Of a stretch of 64,000 nt of DNA, positions 34,021-45,910 are shown in pieces. The translations under genes were made by a program, and so were the position numbers. The notes beneath the pieces are model-generated. The model was not told the origin of the DNA. It worked only from the letters and a program-made list of their open reading frames with translations, and searched no databases. The stretch's first letter is position 1, and every line of letters begins with the position of its first letter. The stretch is from Dasypus novemcinctus (lineage: Eukaryota > Chordata > Mammalia > Cingulata > Dasypodidae): assembly GCF_030445035.2 (NCBI RefSeq), contig NC_080675.1:62760544-62824543 (forward strand), read 5' to 3'.

Positions 34021-35514
34021 TTTTACTGTTATATATTTTTAATAATAAAGAGCCACAGCAGGTGCTTCTGGAAGGGTGGAGGATTAAGTAGCACCTCACT
34101 TCACCATGCACTATGTATGGTGTGAGATATTTTCCTGTCTATTTGGGAGAGACAATTGGTTTTGGTGTTTGATTAATCTTTTTACAGAAAGGGTTAGGGA
34201 AAAGACATGCAGTACATTTTGGTTAAAAGAGGATGAAATGGTCCCACATGGTATTTTCACCATTGGTGGAAGTAGAAAATATTTAACAAAAAGTTTCTCT
34301 TTTCTCAAGAGGTCCATAGAACTGGCCTAGAGCTTTCTATTCTTCTTTGCCTGGTTAGAGCGTGGTTGAATGTAAACTTGTTATCCAGCAGAGAGGCTGA
34401 TTGAGTGATACCCTAATGGAGCCACTGGCAAAGGCTAAACCTAGATAGAAACAAAGCTGCATTCCAAATAATGCTCAATGCCTTTCTTCATATTTTCCAG
34501 TATAATTTATTCCCATTAGAGGCACTTTGGACCATTTTAAAGCTATTGCATTGTAATTTCAGAGCTGACAGTAAATTTAAAAGAACACACACATTTCCTT
34601 AACAATTCAAAGAAAATGAAAAGAAAAGTAATATTGGCCATCTAGAATCCAAATTCCAAAACCACTGAGATGTTGCAATACTGCTCTGCATTTTACTGCA
34701 CAGTAGACAACACATTCCAGAAAAAAATCCAAATTTTAAATAGTCACTCCTGTGCTGATTGTGGAAACACTTGTATCATAGAGGACAGAGAATCCTCAAT
34801 TTAGTTTCAACCTTCAGCTAAGGTATGTAACAATTTTTTGAACAGTTGCTTCCTTGCTCAGTGGCAATTAAGTTATATGACAAAGCATTAGAAGAAGAGC
34901 GTTCTACTACAAAAAGCAAGTGCCTAACGTTATTCAGTGGCACTAATTGTTCTATATCCGGGCCAAATAAAAAAGTCTGGGTTAGTTAAATGAAGGTTCT
35001 TGCCAAGAGTTTTAAGACACAAGTTTTACTAGGTAATAAAATTTATACAGCTATACCACTGGGCCACTTTACAGGCAATCTGTAGTCCAGGCATACTGTA
35101 GAATTTATTATTTTCTTTTAATAAACATTCCTCACAGTCAGTCTTGTTGATGGTTTTATCTGAAATACCTTTGACTTCTAGGGCTTTCTTGCTCTGTCAG
35201 TAACTACCTCAGGCAGGTTTGGGCTAGAGGGGCAAGGAGGAAAAGGAAGAAAGAGAACCGTGTTCTTTATCCTGCTGCCAGATGGATTCTCCACCTGCCC
35301 TAAGCTAGAGGGCAGGTCTTCCTTCTCTTCCCCTAGCAACGAGGGGGCCCACAGTCACCTCAGGACCATTTCCAGGCATAGAACTAAATTATCCCTGATT
35401 TACTGTGGTCTTGAATGTAGTGCTGAATCTGTCATAACAGTAAATAGTGGCTGAAGCTCCAAATTAAAAAAAAACAACAATCTGATTTCATAAATGGTAA
35501 ATGTTGGAAAGAAT
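34021..35514. other. Unique sequence, no gene seen
   Basis: AT-rich unique DNA. The stretch 34440-34720 is repeat-free with even composition and could be conserved non-coding DNA, but nothing specific supports a function. Confidence 0.45.
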
Positions 35515-35670
35515 ATTAATGATGATCTAGTCCTACTATGTCATTTTACAAATGAGAAAACTGAGGCCCAGAGAAAAGAAGTGACCTTCCCAAGTTATAT
35601 GATGCATTAGGGTGGATTAGAAACCACTGTCTTTCCTGTCTTTAGCTTCCTGCCATTGTGCTTTGTATTA
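35515..35670 (-). mobile_element. MIR SINE relic
   Basis: Antisense MIR signature is clear: cattttacaaatgagaaaac, tgaggcccagagaaaag, tgaccttcccaagttata. Confidence 0.85.
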
Positions 35671-35703
35671 GGGTTCTCCAGAGAAGCAGAATCAACAAGA
35701 TAA

Positions 35704-35729
35704 ACACACACACACACATATATATATGT
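35704..35729. repeat. (CA)n(TA)n microsatellite
   Basis: A short ca run passes into a ta run inside the LTR. Confidence 0.9.
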
Positions 35730-35942
35730 AAATAGTATTAAGAGATTTGTTGTAGGAATTGGCTCATGCAACCATGGGGATTGGCAAGTCTGAATTCTGC
35801 AGGGCTGCCCACAGGTTGGAAACTCAATGAAGGTAATGCTGTGTTTCCCAAGAGAAGCTGCAAGTTGGGAACTCCAATGAAGGTGATGATGAATTCCCCA
35901 GGAGAAGCTGGTCAGTTGAAGTAGAGATAGAAATTTCTCTTT

Positions 35943-36364
35943 AATTTTTTTTTTTTTAAGATTTATTTATTTATTTGTCTCTCCTTCCCCCCCACCCTGT
36001 TTGTCTGTTCTCTGTGTCTATTTGCTGCATCTTCTTCTTTGTCCGCTTCTGTTGTTGTCAGTGGCACGGGAATCTATGTTTCTTTTTGTTGCATCATCTT
36101 GTTGTGTCAGCTCTTCGTGTGGGCAGTGCCATTCCTGGGCAGGCTGCACTTTCTTTCACACTGGGTGGCTCTCCTTACGGGGTGCACTCCTTGTGCGTGG
36201 GGCTCCCCTACGCCGCGGACACCCCTGCGTGGCACGGCACTCCTTGCGCACATCAGCACTGCGCATGGGCCAGCTGCACACGGGTCAAGGAGGCCCTGGG
36301 TTTGAACCACGTACCTCCCATGTGGTAGATGGATGCCCTAACCACTGGGCCAAGTCCACTTCCC
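35943..36364 (-). mobile_element. Long DAS-type SINE, antisense, inserted in the ERVL-type LTR
   Basis: The complete copy is bounded by a 14-base duplication with one mismatch, agaaatttctcttt (35929-35942) and agaaattcctcttt (36365-36378). Being inserted in it, this SINE is younger than the LTR. Frames of 88-140 codons across it are by-products of its body. Confidence 0.95.
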
Positions 36365-36628
36365 AGAAATTCCTCTTTCTGACAGATGAAATCCTCAATT
36401 CTCTCTTTAAGGCCTCCAACTAATTGGATGAGGAGACTCCGCTCTTGCTGAAAGCAATCTTCTTTGTTGATTATAGATGTAGTCAGCTGTAGATGCAATC
36501 TGCTGAGAAATGATTTTCATCCGTCTATGAAATACACTCACATTAACAATCAACCACTGCTTACTTGACCAAATAAGTGGACACCATAACCTGGTCAGGT
36601 TGACATGTGAAATGAACCATCACGTATT

Positions 36629-37589
36629 TATACAACTTAGGTTTATCATTTCTCCCTCACTGTAGAGCAGCTACACTGCTTTTCACATAATGGGCTTCCT
36701 GCACTTACTATAACCGCCTGACATATCACATCTACACAAACACTTTGGTTTACTCATTAATACTTGTCCATGTGCACAATACTAGAAGTGCTCTCTGTGA
36801 ACATTATGAAAGTTTTAAACTTCAATTTTGGAAGAGGGTTTGTGCATGTGAGCATCAGGGAGGTCGGAAGTCTTCAACTTCTTTCCTTCACGCTCATAGT
36901 GAAAGCACTGTGGGGTGGGGTACAAGCTGTTGTTTCCCAAGAGTAGACTGTCCCCCGACAAGGACAAAGTTCCTGACAGGCTAGACTCCTTGGGAAGTGT
37001 GCCTTGAATGTGGGCAGTGACCCAATTCTAAAAATGCCCAGGAACATCTACCCACCAAGAGCCCCATGGTCCTGGTGGTCCTTTTCACACTGACTGATTC
37101 TTGGAAATCTGCCCCATACCTCAGTACTTCCTGATATCAGTCACAGATCAAGGATCCCACGGGACATGTAGGTTGAGACAGTAAAGCTTTAACCCTCCAG
37201 TTCATTGGCTTTTTATTTCTCTTGTTGCCTCTCTAACATGGAGGGTGACTGAGCCACCATGTTTGCAAGGCCCTTTTGAGTTTTCTGTTTCTCTATTCAG
37301 CCTAACTGATATTTAAATTGGGATCAAATAGTGATCCTGTCTCTAGGTATTTCTATCAATCACGCATGACTTTTCTTCTGCTTTCATTCAACTTTCTGTG
37401 GTCATCCTCAAAAACCCCAACCAGAAGCATCTCAGTCTGTCTTTCCCTCGTCCTACTGGGGATCCATCATCATGCCTAGGTGATGATACTGAGGTGTTTC
37501 TTTCAGATCCATTACCTAAACCTCTTTCTCACATAAATCACCTTTTGCAAAAACCCCACTTTAACTTTCTAATATAAATCAGAGGGTTT
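36629..37589. other. Unique sequence, no gene seen
   Basis: No repeat, coding frame or RNA gene recognised. Confidence 0.5.
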
Positions 37590-37765
37590 GAAATGTATGA
37601 TGAATTTATTCTCCTAACAGTTCTATGAGATAGACCTTATTATAGTTCCCATTTTATTGATGAGGATACTGAGGCATGAGAGAGAAAACCATTGCTAATA
37701 AGTGGCAGATGTGGGACTTAGACCCTATGCTTTTAAGCATTACACTATATCAGCCTGCCCACTTT
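37590..37765 (-). mobile_element. MIR SINE relic
   Basis: Antisense MIR: ttctatgagatagaccttat, cattttattgatgaggatac, tgaggcatgagagag and aagtggcagatgtgggact. Confidence 0.82.
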
Positions 37766-38174
37766 AAATTGGTCCAGTCTCTTGAGTCCTGCTCAGTATC
37801 TTTGAAATGTCAAAAGCTGACATTTCCCAATGACTATTAGTACCAAAGCCAAGCTAGAAACAGCAAAGAAGCTGGGTTTATTCCTGAAATTAAATTCTTT
37901 TATCTTTAAAATTTCTTATGTAATTTGCAGTTTGCTTTTGCACTTCTCAATGTTTTAAATAATGAAAAAAATAATAGGCTTTAAAATTTTTATTAAAAAA
38001 AATACTTAGATTACATGAATGTTACATAAAAAATATGGGGGATTCCCATATGTCCTGCTCCCTACCCCTTGCACATTTTCCCACATTAACAACATCCTTC
38101 ATTAGTGTGGTACATTTGCTACAATTGAGGAACACTTTTTGGAGCATTGTCACTAAGTCTGGATTATATATATA

Positions 38175-38491
38175 TTAGATTTATTTATTTATTTATTTTT
38201 CACCACCACCCCCTTGCCGCTTGCTTGCTGTCTGCTCTCTGTGTCCATTTGCTGTGCGTTCTTCTGTGTCCCCTTGTCTCCCTTTGTTGCATCATCTTGC
38301 TGCGCCAGCTCTCCACGGGTGTGGGCGATCAGCTCTCCACAGGTGTGGGCCGTCGGCTCTCCCTGGGCGTGGGCCGTCAGCTCTCTGTGGGTGTGGGCCA
38401 GCCTGCCTCCACAAGGAGGCCCTGGGAAGTGAGTGCAAGGCCTCCCTTATGGTAGATGGGAGCCCAATCAGTTGAGCCACATCTACTTCCC
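38175..38491 (-). mobile_element. DAS-type SINE, variant with internal 24-base tandem repeats, antisense
   Basis: The left T-rich tail and the right tRNA head (ggagcccaatcagttgagcc) identify it. Instead of the usual body it carries four 24-base units (38308-38403). It sits inside the L1 3' end, with ggattatat duplicated at 38161-38169 and 38497-38505. Confidence 0.85.
38308..38403. repeat. Four-copy 24-base tandem repeat within the SINE
   Basis: Units follow the pattern cagctctccacaggtgtggg plus ccgt with a few substitutions. The array corresponds in position to the minisatellite in the SINE at 47323-48060. Confidence 0.88.
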
Positions 38492-39022
38492 AGCATGGAT
38501 TATATTTTACATTGTACTATAGTTTAAACTGTCTCCTGCACAATTTTGTAAGTTATGACAAGATATATAATGGCCTGTATCTGTCATTGCAATGTTGTTC
38601 AGGACAATTCCCAAGTCCCAAAAATGCCCCCAAATTACACATATTTTTCCCTTTCCATCCCCTCAGAACCTCTGGTGGCCACTGCCTCTACATCAATGAT
38701 AACAGTTCTTCCATTGCTAGAATCACAGTAAGTCTATAGTAGAATAACAGTAAGTCTACTCTAGTCCATCATTCATTTCCCAATCCTGAGGATTCTGGGA
38801 TGGTGATGCCCACTCCACCTCTAATTGAGAGGGGGCTTAGATCCCATGGGGCAGATGGATGTGAATATCTGGCTTGCAGTTGCAGACTCTCTCTGTTCCT
38901 TCATCACATCATTATCTATCATCATCGCCTTCTTAGTTGTCCTGGGTGAGTCCAATGAACTGGAGACTAGGTGTTGCAACTCTTTGCGATTTAGGGCCCA
39001 ACTGGTGCATTCCCCAATTTTT

Positions 39023-39973
39023 GCAAACAACTTTGGTACTGATGTATAACAGGGCTATTACTGTTCTTTTGGTTCCTCTGAGTCCTCTGTTGGGTATATG
39101 ATCCTTTCCATAGGGAGGTGGATGGAGATGGAACCTAGAACCAGTATGAAAACTTTACTATTCCATTTCACTTACGAATACCTTTACTTGTCATGGGAAA
39201 AAATATACATTTAAGTTTCAATGGCAATCTAGGAAGGAGAATGGTTTTCTCTAATATCTTCTGAAAAATCTTCAATAATGGAATTTGTATAATTTGAGTA
39301 GTTTTTCCAGCACGAAGGTAGAGAATTTGTTACATTTGTATCTATTTTTGTCTTAATTTTTTTCTAATCTAGTATTAAGATCACAGTATGTGGATCACCT
39401 TTGATTTGAAAAATCTATTTTAAAAGGCTTTGCCCATGTTGAAGGAGACAAACTGATGTGGGGTATAGTGATGATATCTTCATTAAAAAAATCAGTACCT
39501 GTCGTGAGACTTTTGTGTTGCTTTGAGTGTGCAAAACTGTACAGAAGGTGTTATTAGATATAGAAATATTAGAGTTTTTGGGAATAGAAGAACAGAAAGT
39601 TTGGAACTTGGAATGGTTTGTGAATGTCCAAGTTTTATATTAGCCATAACCAGAGAACTTTCTTTAGATTTGGTTTGAAAGAAATCAGATGAACTAAGTT
39701 AAATTTCCTCTGACATTAATATTTTAATAACAATTCAACTTACTGAGTAAATACAGGTTTTGGCAAACCACTATTTTATTCTAGGGAAATGGAGTACTGT
39801 GTAATCATATAGTACTTACTGACTCTGAAATCTCCTGAGATACATACGGTCAGATTTCTCTGGTTCTTGTTCTGATTTTATTTAGTCAAAACCCCCCAGA
39901 GAATGCCTTTCTGCTTTGCACAAATTTAATGAGAATGCTTGGCTGTACTTGTTGAAGGAAGGCTAAAGGTAGG
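39023..39973. other. Unique sequence, no gene seen
   Basis: AT-rich unique DNA without recognisable features. Confidence 0.5.
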
Positions 39974-40454
39974 TGTGGTAGGTTGAATTATGCACTCCAA
40001 GGAAAAGACATGTTCTTAGTCTTAATTTGTATTTCCGTGGGTGTGAATTTATTTGTAAATAAGACCTTTTGAAGTTGTCCTTTTTAGTTAAGGTGTGGCC
40101 CAACTGAATGAGGGTAAGTCTTAATTCATATTACTGGAAACCTTACAAAGAGAAGAATCCAGAAGCCAGAGGTGAGAGACCGGCTCCGGGAAGAGCCAGA
40201 AGCCGAAGTCAGCAGAAGCCAGAAGAGCAGACACAAGGAGTCAGAGATGGCCATGTGATGGGAGGCAGGCCAAGGACCCCTAAGGATTGTGACGTCAGCA
40301 CCAGAATGTTACAGACTTTGGGGAGAAAGCATTTCCTTGCCAATACCTTGATTTTGGACTTCTGGCTTCTGAAAAAGTTGTGAACCAATTAATTCCTGTT
40401 GTTAAGGCAATCCATTGTGAAGTATTCGTGATAGCAGCCTGGGAAACTAAGACA
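39974..40454 (+). mobile_element. MaLR-like LTR (xenarthran family A), sense
   Basis: It starts tgtggtaggttgaattatgc and ends gaaactaagaca, with a perfect 5-base target duplication, gtagg, at 39969-39973 and 40455-40459. The 91-codon open frame inside is not a gene. It is the best-preserved copy of this family here. Confidence 0.92.
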
Positions 40455-40459
40455 GTAGG

Positions 40460-41435
40460 AATGTATCAATTTACTTGGAATGGCAATTAGGGAGATCTGT
40501 CACGCACTCTGTCATCTGTCAATTTGCCAAGTAGGAAAAGTAAAAAGTGACTGCTGTGCAGTCCCTAATGGCAAAGATTGAATTCTCCTCAAATTTGTAA
40601 CATTTTTATCTGTAACATGAAATCTCAGAGGGGTTGCTTGCAATTCTATGAATTCAATTTGTTTTTGAGAAGAACAAATGAAACTAGAAATTTTAATATT
40701 ACATAACCAATTATGTAGAAACATCATGAATCTAAAATCTGAAGTTGCTTCTGTTTACTCCTTTACAATTGCAAAGACACAACTTTGGAAATTCACAATA
40801 TATGCTGATACCTTGATTAGGAAATTTTCTGGAAAGGAAGCTCCATCACAATAGCAGTATTAAAAAGAATAAACCTCAAGCCTATATGAATTATAGGGGT
40901 TTTGAGTTTGTACCTATCTTGAGGAAATAAATAGCCCCAGCTTCAGGTTTCTCCAGTTGATGGTGAACAGTTCTGTGAAGATGGATTTAAGTATCTTCAG
41001 CCTCTTAATCTTTCCCATCCCACCTCAGCACCTTCCTTTCCCTCATCCAAAGCTGGGGAAGATCTGAAATCAATCAACCATTGTGTTTGTTCACTGAATT
41101 TATTCACTCTGTTTTCATTATAGTGCTATTTCAAACAGCATTTATATGTTAAACCTTTTCTTTTCTAATCAGGGAAACCTCTCCCTCTTATTTTATTTCA
41201 ACCAAATTTCTAACAAAGAATTGTGCTTAGGAGCTCACTCCATTGATAGACACAATACAGTTTTACATAGTATATCATCAAATTATGCAATTATTTGATG
41301 TCCTTAGCAAAATGATACTGGCTTCCTAGTTATGTTTACAATCTGTCCAAATAAAGATTTGGGAGATGGTTTTGTTAGTCGCTTCATATTGCTTAATGAC
41401 CATACAATTTATAATTGTATAATTCATAAACTAGT
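40460..41435. other. Unique sequence, no gene seen
   Basis: AT-rich. No gene or named repeat. Confidence 0.5.
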
Positions 41436-41860
41436 AGTAATAGATTAAATTGTGTCCCACCCCACTCAAAAGATTTATTCAAGTCTTAATCCTCAGTCTC
41501 ATGAATGTGATTCTATTTGGAAATAGGGTCTTTGAAGATGTTATTGGTTCAGATAAGGCCACACGGGATTAGGATGGGCACAATCAGCATGACTGGTGTC
41601 CTTATAAGGAGAGGAAATACGGACGGGTAAACAGAGAAGACAGCCATGTGGTGGAGGCAGATATTGAGTTATGACACAAGCCAAGATACATTATGGATTG
41701 TCGGTCAGCCGCTGCCAGAACCCTACAGACTTCAGAGGAAGCATAGCCCTGCTGACATCTTGATTTCTAGCTTCCAGAACTATGAGACAATAAACTTTTG
41801 TTGGTTTAAGCCACCTGGTTTGTGGTACTTTGGTACGTCAGCCCTAGGAAGATAAGACAA
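41436..41860 (+). mobile_element. MLT1-like MaLR LTR, sense
   Basis: Sense MLT1 motifs: ttaaattgtgtcccacccca, tttggaaatagggtctttga, acacgggattaggatgggca, gtgtccttataaggagagga, cttgatttctagcttcc and tttgttggtttaagccacct. Confidence 0.85.
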
Positions 41861-42083
41861 AGCACATTGTCTTTCTATTTCCTCCAACCCTTTTGAGCAT
41901 CTATTTGGAATTTCCAACCACTAATAGTCATTCATGCATTCATTCACTCATGTGAGTATAACTATACTCCAGCAACTGAACAGAATCTGCAAAAATAAAG
42001 AGCAGTAATTACAACCCAGTCCATTTAGTTTGCTAGGAGAACTTCATATTCGGAAGGGCTTTGAAGTCAAAGGTTTTGAGTGG
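41861..42083. other. Unique sequence, no gene seen
   Basis: Short unique interval between two LTRs. Confidence 0.5.
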
Positions 42084-42650
42084 GTGTATTTATTTTCTAT
42101 CTGCTGTAACAAATCACCACGAATTTAGAGGGCTAAAAAAACATAAATTTATTATTTTACAGTTCTCTATCAACAGTGCTGTGTTCCTTTTTGGAGGCTC
42201 TAGAAAAGAGGCTGCTAGCATTCCTTGGTTCATGGTTCCCTTGTTCCATCCTCAAAGCCAGCAATGGCAGAGCAAGTACTTCTCAGGTTGTATCTCTGTG
42301 ACTCTTCTTCTTAATTGCATCTCCCTCTTTAACCATGGTGAGAAAGGCTATTTTTTTTTTTTCCAGGAGTTACCAGGGATTGAACCCAGGACCTCATACA
42401 TGGGAAGCAGGCACTCAGAACACTGAGCTACACCCACTCCCCTGTTCTCCTGTTCTCTATTTTTAAGGACTCATGTGATCAGATTGAGCCCACCTGGATA
42501 ATCCAGGATAATCTCCCAAAATAATCTTCCTATGTCAAAGTCCTTAATGACTTTTTTTTCTGTTGTTGCCATGTTAAGGTAACATATTCACAGGTTCTGG
42601 GAATTAGGATGTGGATATCTTTGGAGGCCATTATTCCCCCTGCCATAGTA
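42084..42650 (-). mobile_element. MLT1-like MaLR LTR, antisense, split by a SINE
   Basis: It opens tttattttctatctgctgta and continues with cataaatttattattttaca; after the SINE come ctctatttttaaggactcat and ggaggccattattccccctg. It faces the MLT1-like LTR at 41436 in opposite orientation. Confidence 0.8.
42351..42440 (-). mobile_element. Short tRNA-derived SINE monomer (DAS type), antisense
   Basis: T-run, then aggagttaccagggattgaa, ...gaagcaggcactcagaaca and actgagctacacccactcccc. It splits the LTR at 42084. Confidence 0.87.
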
Positions 42651-43594
42651 GGATGGACAGAGGTTAGTCAACTTATATCTTTAAATAAAGGAAGTACTTT
42701 TAAATAAAGGAAGTGCTATTTATGAAAGCAATCTCATTATTTAATAAGTAAAAGATAAAGCTACATTCTTTGCTAATTCACTGACAGGCATGTTAACAGA
42801 TCTATTAAGTATAGTCTTTGGCTCCTAGAGGGCAAAATGCTTTCCCATTACTACCACAGAAACCAACTGACAGACTAAACTATTAATAATAAAATATTCT
42901 AAATGGCCAATAAAATAAGATCTACAGGCATGCAAGATTCTAGCAAAATCTGTGGACTCATGTTCTGTATTGTGTTTTGTTTGTTAAAAAAAACAGCTTC
43001 ACTGAATATAGAGAATTTCACATTGACAAAGTCGTTTCCATTTTTCCAGCATACAAACATTTCCTTTCATTTTCTAAATAGTTTACTTTTGATGTGAATC
43101 TTAGAATGGAAAATACTGGAATGCTTCATTTTCCTAGAACAAACTGGATGAGAAAATTCCTTATTACCGTTTCCTAATTGGCACACAAGGAAAATCACTA
43201 AAACAGCACAATGTTTCCTGAGAAGTTAAGGAAGGGGTTTTCAGTGCAGAGATGACAGTGATGGACTGTGGATGAAGTGACGTTTTGACCACAGAAAAAG
43301 GACAGGTATAGAGATGCAGAGTAGTGGACAATGCTATGGGTGTCAAGCTTCACATGGGGCCCACCCTTCCTTTTATTTCTAATATAATTTCAGAACAAGC
43401 CCTTGTGTTTTCCTAGTTGCAGGGTGGAGGTAGGAGCGGAATAAGGAGAAAACAAAAAGAAATTTGAAGGGTGAGGGTGGGTGAGGAAAGGAAAAGCAAA
43501 TAGGTTTAGGCAAAAAACATTTGGTGATATATGGCCATTTAAGATAAAAGAGAAAAAGTCCAGTTTTGGATTTCAATGAAAATAATTAACAGCA
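42651..43594. other. Unique sequence, no gene seen
   Basis: No gene or repeat recognised. Confidence 0.5.
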
Positions 43595-43775
43595 ATAATC
43601 GTGATTCATTATGAACTGACAAGCACTGTGCTAGGGATGACATTTGCTTGGTTCATTCAATTTTCCACAGCACTGAGAAGCAGGTATTATTTTACAGATG
43701 AGGAAATTGAGAGAGAGAAGTTAAGCAACTTGCTTGAAGTCACACAACTATTGGAACCAGGATTTAAAATTCCAT
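43595..43775 (-). mobile_element. MIR SINE relic
   Basis: Antisense MIR: tgacaagcactgtgctaggg, attttacagatgaggaaatt, gaagttaagcaacttgcttg, cacacaactattggaaccag. The first codons of the 156-codon frame at 43601 lie inside it. Confidence 0.88.
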
Positions 43776-44387
43776 TATGGCTTGAGCAGGGTGGGGGAGA
43801 TAGCATCCCCAAGGCCAAGCCTATTGTCTGGCTGGTCTCCCAGGGTTGTCTTGAAGGCTGGTGCTCTCTGGGAGTTGCCCTCCTGTGGCCACTTTTGGGA
43901 ACTGCTTTCCCCACAGTGGATTGTTGGTGTGACATGTTTATGCCCATGCAGGTGAATTCGCTCAAGCTTGGGAGTGGGGTGCAGGAGGAGAGCATACCGC
44001 TATTTGGTTCACCTAAGAGGCTGTGCCATCACTGCCCGACTCCCAGCTGTGAAGGTTCTGGGGTGTCATAGGCAAGTCAGGGCCCACAGAGGCAGAAGGG
44101 GTGTGATGTGCTTCTTTCATGCCAGGTCCCTTCCTGATGCTGCATCCCACCAAGTGCAATGGGCCTTTCCTGAGAGTTGCTGATGCTCGTTGTCTCCAGT
44201 GGATGACTTGGTGGTGGATCATTTTCCCTGCCATGGTGGGGAGCATCAAGCTCAATGCTTAAAATGCTGCCATCCCTGCTCATTCAGAGACGGTGTTCTG
44301 CATGTTAAAAGCATACACAAAGTGGATGTGTGTGTTTTTCAGGCTTTTCTCCTCCACAGAAATGAAAAGGAACTACAGAACCCAAAC
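43776..44387. other. Unique sequence, no gene seen
   Basis: GC-balanced unique DNA. The plus-strand frame from 43601 runs on to 44071 but starts in a MIR and has no domains; opposite-strand frames overlap it. Confidence 0.45.
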
Positions 44388-44810
44388 TGAATTTATTCAT
44401 TAAGCCAATAAATGTTTATTCACTTATTCAGTGCACATTCTATGGTAAGTCCTGCTTTTGATGCTTTGAGGGATAGCGTGACTGACACATAGTAGGCATT
44501 AAAAAATGAGATGAATCTATATAAAAGAAGTAAAAGACATGGTTTTCCAGTTTTACAAATTTCAAATCTCCGTTGGAGAAAACTGTTCATAAATGAAACC
44601 AAAGAGAGAAAAATGGGATATTTAATGGAGCAAATACTGAGAGACAGGGCACTGTAGGGTAGCAGCTCTTGGCATAGATTTGGTGAATGTGGGTTAAATC
44701 TTGAGGATTTGTAAGGAAATGTGGGAATAAATTGGGAGAAAGTAGGAAGAGGGCCATGCTGGTTAGAGATCTCTCTGGGAAAATGTGGAAGTGGGAATGA
44801 ATATGACATA
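44388..44810 (-). mobile_element. L2-like LINE relic
   Basis: The first 110 bases (tttattcattaagccaataa, tgtttattcacttattcagt, gcacattctatggtaagtcc) match an antisense L2 3' end. The rest is weaker and the right limit uncertain. Confidence 0.5.
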
Positions 44811-45719
44811 TCACAAGGAAGGACAGGAGGATGACTAACTGTGGCAATGACTGAGCTGGTATGCTCACATGCCGCTCCCTTTTAACCTTCCCAAGTTAGC
44901 AGAGAGCTGTTATGGTGGAGCTAATGAGGTAACCATGGTCCCGGAGGGAAGGCTCATGTAGAATAGTTAGAGGATAGGGTTGGCTTACAGATGGCCTTGA
45001 CCGCCAGTGGAAGGGGCTTGTTCTTGACCTGAAGAGTATTGGGAAGATGTAGGTTCACTAAGACCCTCACTGCACACTTGTTGGAATGAATTGAAGACAA
45101 ATCTGGAAGTGGTATATAAAATGAATTGGAAGGGATTTTAATCAGATGTTCTTATTCAAAAGTATTACCTCAGATGTTATTCCTAAAAGTCAGAGGTAGT
45201 TTGTTATGGAGACTAGGGTTGGCGTAAAAACTGATTCTAAAAAGATGATGCTCTTCTAAAAGTCCCTGTCCACCCTCCTTTTCTCCCTTTTTTGGAGGGG
45301 ATAAAAAAAGGCAGAGTGGCAACAGAAAATAATGAGCCACACCATGGGCCTGTGTGGCTTTCCTGAGATGTTTTGCAGGATTATGGAGCAAGGGGCTAAA
45401 CAGATGCCAGTTAGAAGCAGCCAAAGACCTGGGTGGAAGCCTGCACATCTCTGGTGCAGAGAAGCCTTTGTTCTCCCAAGAGCTTGGAGTCCTGCATTTA
45501 CTTCATCTCCTATACTCCTAAATCCAGTTATTACAGACACCCTGCGAGGAAGCCACTCTCAAGACCCGTGTGTGGCCCATTAGAGCCTCAGCAGCGGCTC
45601 CTGGCATGCTTGGGAACAGCAAGACATCATTTCAGCGACTCCAGTCTGTATCCGCAGCATGAGAACCGTTTTAATCCTAACTTTGCCTCCTCATGCCTCA
45701 TTGTATTTGGAACTAGGTG
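44811..45719. other. Unique sequence, no gene seen
   Basis: No confident repeat or gene. Open frames of 83-101 codons at 45256-45738 overlap on both strands and lack domains. Confidence 0.45.
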
Positions 45720-45910
45720 CTTTTCTGCCATTATTTAGTGATTTTCTTGCAAGGAAGTCATTTTATGAAAAATGCCTGATTATTGCTGCCAGAAAAATAA
45801 TATCCAACAATTTGCTTTAAATGACATAGTCTTAAAAGTTATTCAGATAAATGCAAATAATTTAAACAATTACTCTGCATTTAGTCACCACAAAATCAGG
45901 TCCTCCCCAT
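45720..45910. promoter_or_regulatory. Candidate conserved non-coding element with an octamer site
   Basis: Repeat-free, AT-rich DNA with a perfect octamer, atgcaaat (45851-45858), followed by taatttaaacaattactctg with homeodomain- and forkhead-like words. No frame is coding. Conservation is not tested here. Confidence 0.3.

Larger units (their letters stand above)
35672..36628 (-). mobile_element. ERVL-type (MLT2-like) LTR, antisense, split by a SINE
   Basis: The left end gtattagggttctccagaga and the right end caggttgacatgtgaaatga...accatcac are the antisense ends of a common mammalian LTR. Inside lie ggaattggctcatgcaacca, and after the SINE ttaaggcctccaactaattg and aagtggacaccataacctgg. A (CA)n(TA)n run is at 35704-35729. 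The naming is from memory of a consensus. Confidence 0.7.
37984..39022 (-). mobile_element. L1 3' end (3'UTR), antisense, split by a SINE
   Basis: Antisense L1 3'UTR with landmarks shared with 17174-18255: gggattcccatatgtcc, tggagcattgtcact, ctatagtagaataacagta and gatggtgatgcccactccac. The SINE at 38175-38491 interrupts it. The right limit is taken where similarity to the other copies fades. Confidence 0.85.

Noticed and set aside
36001-36423. 140-codon frame, similar in sequence to frames near 1429, 4115, 7811 and 58203
   Set aside because: The similarity is due to the shared GC-rich body of the long SINE, not to a gene family.
43601-44071. 156-codon plus-strand frame
   Set aside because: Its start lies in a MIR relic and the translation shows no domain; opposite-strand frames of similar length overlap it.
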